Of a DNA stretch of 64,000 nucleotides, positions 1-64,000 are shown one piece after another. Location: assembly GCA_964017125.1 (NCBI GenBank), contig OZ024915.1, positions 14,374,922 through 14,438,921 on the forward strand. The letters are read 5' to 3'. The DNA is from Flabesymbios commensalis (Eukaryota > Annelida > Polychaeta > Terebellida > Flabelligeridae). The position numbers and the translations under genes were made by a program. The stretch's first letter is position 1. Each line of letters starts with the position of its first letter. The notes beneath the pieces were generated by a model. It was not told the origin of the DNA. It saw nothing but the letters and a program-made list of their open reading frames with translations, and did no database searches.

Positions 1-147
1 AATACCGCATCAATACTATGTATGGGTAGTGGGTCAACACTCGACAATCAACACACAGGGTCAATGCCCTGTGCCAGCTGTGAGATGATTACCTGCATAA
101 CCACCTAAATTATAAAAGTTTATGTCTTGTATTGTGACATCAATAAA

Positions 148-304
148 ATCTATATCTAGCTTAAATAGTAAATGCGCAGCCCAAAAATTAAAAAACTTTT
201 GCGGTTCTAGTCTATGGACATGTTTGCATCATATGGTCATATTATTACGCCAAAATAAAATCACCGATTTTTTTTTTTAATTTTAGCCTGAGCCAGTTCC
301 TTTA
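148..304 (+). mobile_element. Half copy of a palindromic MITE (family E)
   Basis: This stretch matches the right half of the palindromic element at 18941-19312: both share the blocks TCTATATCTAGC, TTCTAGTCTATGGACATG, CATCATATGGTCATAT and a terminal GTTCCTTTA. Its end lies about 20 bases before the acceptor of gene A exon 1, so it probably sits beside that exon's branch point. Positions 1-147 hold nothing I recognise. Confidence 0.7.
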
Positions 305-326
305 AATTTTCTGGTACATATTGCAG

Positions 327-51485
<51,159 letters not shown>

Positions 51486-51735
51486 ATATTCTCCATACTC
51501 AATACCCACTGGGCACACGACATTGTTGCGACGTTGAATCAACGTCATCGACGTTGATTCAACGTCGCAACAACATCGTGTGCCCAGTGGGTAAACTACC
51601 ACAACCACGACGCCAGGATCAAGGCGGAACTACATAAGTAAAAATAGTACTGATAATCGACCTTCTGTATTATAACTTCATGCGAGTCACGTCGAAAACT
51701 GTATCAAATAAATAAACATCAACCACTGGAAGACT
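51486..51735 (+). other. Gene A 3' UTR with hairpin and poly(A) signals
   Basis: Two overlapping AATAAA signals lie at 51707-51712 and 51711-51716, about 225 bases after the stop. Between stop and signal is a near-perfect 91-base hairpin (separate entry). The cleavage site is not visible. Confidence 0.65.
51503..51593. mobile_element. 91-bp palindromic MITE forming a 3' UTR hairpin
   Basis: Arms of 44 bases (TACCCACTGGGCACACGACA ... TCAACGTC and its complement ending GTGCCCAGTGGGTA) flank a 3-base loop with only two mismatches. The GTGCCCAGTGGG end with inner GACGTTGA repeats is a common hairpin-MITE style in marine animals. Being inside the 3' UTR, it would fold in the mRNA. Confidence 0.8.
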
Positions 51736-52489
51736 GTATCAGTTTAAGCAAATTGGACATTGTTGCCATTACAGAGCCCAATTATTATTTTGGATCAAAA
51801 TTGCAGCTGATCAGTCTGCTGACGTAAACCCGAAACATGTGTAGATTGATTTCACTAATTGATTATTAGCAGGTGTACCGTTGGGTGCTGGTCTAAAAAG
51901 TGTTTTGTCTTTTATTTAAATTCCATATAACTTATTACTACAAGCTAGTATCTTTCTAATAACTATGCAAACCCATGTTCCGATTTAATAAAACGTGTTT
52001 GCCTGAAAAAATACGAAGAACCCTATAGTTTTGTGGCTTAACGGGATATGTGGGCAACAACGACTGACCACGTTTAACCTATTAACATTATTTTCTAGAT
52101 TTACTTTTCCATATTATTTCAACTATGATCAAAAAGCCTACACTTCTGAATTGGCAAAAAATAAAATAATAAAAATGCTACAGACACATGCATAATTTAT
52201 TGGTCACTGTATAATGTGTTATCAGACATTAGCATCTCATAATGGGGCGTTGTGGTCATATAACCCAGTTTAGTCTGGGCTTTATTGGTAAAGAGTAGAG
52301 TTCAAATAATGATAACAGTCGCATACCTTGCAACTCAATGATGTGAATATAACATCAAAGTCTGCGAATAATGCCATCATAATTATACCAAGCAGTCGAG
52401 TACATTTTGAATAAATGTGGTGTCAATTTACAACAAATCGCTAAATTGTTATGCAGATAAAAGGGGAATACATTGACGACTGGGTGCTT
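51736..52489. other. Intergenic stretch between the convergent genes
   Basis: AT-rich; I see no open frame with family features, no RNA gene and no clear repeat. Confidence 0.6.
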
Positions 52490-53375
52490 TCACTTGGGAT
52501 ATTAACAACCTCTGTAGACTTGTCATGCAGATGCTCTTTCTAACAGGGGGTCAAGCGTGATACTTTTTCTAACATGGTGTCCTGATTTCTAATGACCCAT
52601 CAACAAGCACATAGGACGACGAGTAATTCACAGTTTTCGCATATTTAACTAAGCTGAAAGTGTTCTATCGTTTGCTTAGATATTCTATGAATAGCTGTAG
52701 TAGCACATAATAATACACGTGTAGGAATTGAAATCGACCTGGTGTGAACCTGAAGGGAAATATAAGGCTGCTCAAGACATATCGCATAAAAATTGACACT
52801 TTTGTTATTTCAACATCAATAAACCTACTGCGTAAAAAACACCATCTAAAATACATTATTGTCCAATAAAATGAATCGTTATTTTACCTGCTCAAATAGC
52901 ATCTGCAAAATCTACGATAACCAACAAAGTATATTGAGAAAGTGTCCTGCTTTCTATCTGGCTGTTATTTTTTTAGAAGTCAGGACATCCCTAATATGAA
53001 ATTGCTAGAAAGCAGGACAATTTTTAAAAATACTTTCGTGTATGTCAATATTTTAGAAGGTGAAATAATGGTGTGATTTAATCGATAATATTGTATTTTC
53101 AGATTTATTTTGACATGGTAGTTTCATCCATATAAAAATAAAATCAACCAAAGTGTAAATTTCCATGCCGATGTTTCGTGAGCAGACATCTATTTCACCT
53201 TAGGTATACATCAAATTGATCTTAATTCGTACATGTGCTGCAAGGTGAGGTAACAGCTATTCATAGATAACTTGAACAAAAAATAGAACACTTTTAAAAC
53301 TCATTAGAAAGCCGGACACCGTGTTAATATCTGTATGACAAGTCTACAGAGGGTGATTAAATCACAAGAACGTGT
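52490..53375. repeat. Large imperfect inverted repeat in the intergenic region
   Basis: Left arm 52490-52760 contains CCTCTGTAGACTTGTCATGC, TGGTGTCCTGATTTCTAATG, AAAGTGTTCTATCGTTTG and CTATGAATAGCTGT; the right arm carries all of them in the same order when reversed (53366 down to about 53180). Arms of roughly 190-270 bases, 15-20% diverged, with about 400 bases between. Likely an old foldback element. 53376-53955 shows nothing else recognised. Confidence 0.65.
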
Positions 53376-53955
53376 GATAGCGGGGCTGAAATAAGTTTCA
53401 GCCCGCAGATTAAATGGCTCTTCATTATGTTTCAACAGCTTGAATGCAAACAACCATATTTCCATAAGTTCATATTCAAAGACTTTAAAAATAACCACAG
53501 TGAAAACTCGGGGGACGTGTGCCCCACAGTCAATCAAGGGATCAGATGAACGTCTGTGATCATGCTGATCAAGTTGTTTATTTAAACAGGGAGTTGAATA
53601 TTATACTTGTGTCGTATTCAATACAATAGTCAAATTCAAAGGAATGTAAGACATGACTATTTTATCACACGTTCATTTTGGGGTTAAAAAACGGGCCCAA
53701 GTGTAGTACTCGAAACTAAAACTGAATGACGGGAGCTGATTGACAACTTACCACCACGTGACGTGAAACACCGTCTTTTCGTTGGATGAGTGTCGAAAAA
53801 TACACTTTGGCCAAAAAACGTATCTGACACTATGTAAAGTGGTAGATACGCTTTTAATCCTTTGGGGACGATGGTCCATGTGTTTTTTTCGTAGGCCTAC
53901 CACATTGCACGTAGCACATTAAATAAGATTTTTCTCAATGTCATCACCTCCTATA

Positions 53956-63123
<9,168 letters not shown>

Positions 63124-64000
63124 CTGCAAAAATAGCCTACAAATAGAAAACAAGTACCAACTAAGGCTTCCCAATAGCTCAACCCTGCCATTATGTCTGT
63201 TTTTCAGGACCGTAAACAGGACTGGACTGGACTGCAACACAAGGTTTTACACTGCAAAACGTCTCATTAGTATCCCTAGAATGACATATCAAAACTTTAC
63301 TCCGATGGAAGATTGGGAAATATATTCTTTTGGGGTGCAAAGAAAGTTGTCGTTTGTCGTATTTTCTGGTGTCATTTTACATTTACCGCAAATCAACTAG
63401 TGGTCATTGAAGACACAATTTGTGTAACTAAGCCCATTTTTTGCCTCTTCATAATAATCACACCATACCAGATACATTTAAGAGATATAAATGAGAAAAA
63501 TTGAGAAAAATATTTTCAATTTTACTTAAAATTTGGTGAATAATAACTTTTTTGAAAGATATTTTCTCTGATATGAAAACTTAAAGGTGCCAGGTGTTAC
63601 TGTTAGTCCTGGCCCTGCCATATAATAACCCTGTATACAATGAGTCTTAAGAATTATTTAACTGTAGATTTGAGTAATACATACTTATAGGTTTTATATT
63701 TTACTAGGTGGAATTTTCATAACCCGGACAAAAAAGGCGTAATGGCCATTTTCCAAAATGGCCACCAAAACCCGTTATAACGGCCATAGCAACCGATAAA
63801 AAACAATGATAATTCCAAAATAAGATCACGTGGTGGTTTTCAATTAGGTATTTCCGCAAAATAAATGTCCAGATACTATAGTCCCCCAAATGTTATTATT
63901 GATTTGGATAATCTAGATACCTGGCAGCACGAATCTACCTGGGTACATTTTTTCGATAAGCGGAAGGGGGCTATAAGAGGGTTTTTGAAGGGGGTCCAAT
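63124..64000. other. Gene B intron, right edge of window
   Basis: The next upstream exon (helix X, expected about 71 bases ending in CAG before a donor on the minus strand) should be near, but I cannot find it here. No repeats, RNA genes or other coding regions recognised. Confidence 0.5.

Noticed and set aside
63124-64000. Next upstream exon of gene B
   Set aside because: I looked for a minus-strand exon like gene A exon 8 (helix X, phase 1 to 0) and found no stretch with both the motif and splice sites.

Overview
This is AT-rich, intron-heavy animal DNA, most likely from a marine invertebrate. The basis is long introns with GT-AG sites, APE-type LINEs (one with a 2A-like peptide), tRNA- and 5S-derived SINEs, many small hairpin elements and very large intronic minisatellites. 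I cannot place the species; a mollusc, another lophotrochozoan or a cephalochordate would all fit.

The only host genes I can support are two related membrane transporters of the SLC5 sodium/solute symporter family (SMCT/NIS/SMVT group), arranged tail to tail. Gene A (+) enters the window already running and shows its last 13 exons (327 to 51485, 421 residues). Gene B (-) shows its last six exons (63123 to 53956, 207 residues). Matching exons have the same or nearly the same length and the same phases, so the two are paralogues made by an inverted duplication.

Layout: 1-630 half a MITE and gene A exon 1; 630-16796 a 39-bp minisatellite of about 16.2 kb filling intron 1; 16825-17432 exons 2 and 3; 17433-25753 intron 3 with MITEs, a 38/43-bp minisatellite and an old LINE inside it; 25754-29913 exons 4 to 6 with microsatellites, a MITE and a 31-bp minisatellite; 29914-44067 intron 6 with a possible 10.4-kb foldback-like element (long inverted arms of tandem repeats, a broken gene of an uncharacterised family, and a two-ORF LINE), then a Tc1-like fossil and a SINE; 44068-51485 exons 7 to 13 with two minisatellites copied from splice junctions and a truncated LINE; 51486-53955 the gene A 3' UTR hairpin and an intergenic inverted repeat; 53956-63123 gene B with compound microsatellites, SINEs, nested MITEs and LINE remnants in its introns; 63124-64000 intron with nothing recognised.

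Main point of interest: several gene A introns carry minisatellites that touch or contain its own splice junctions. The repeat after exon 10 is built on the exon 10 donor, the repeat before exon 12 on the exon 12 acceptor and its first coding bases, and the repeat in intron 3 runs into the acceptor of exon 4. Gene B has none of these at the matching places visible here.
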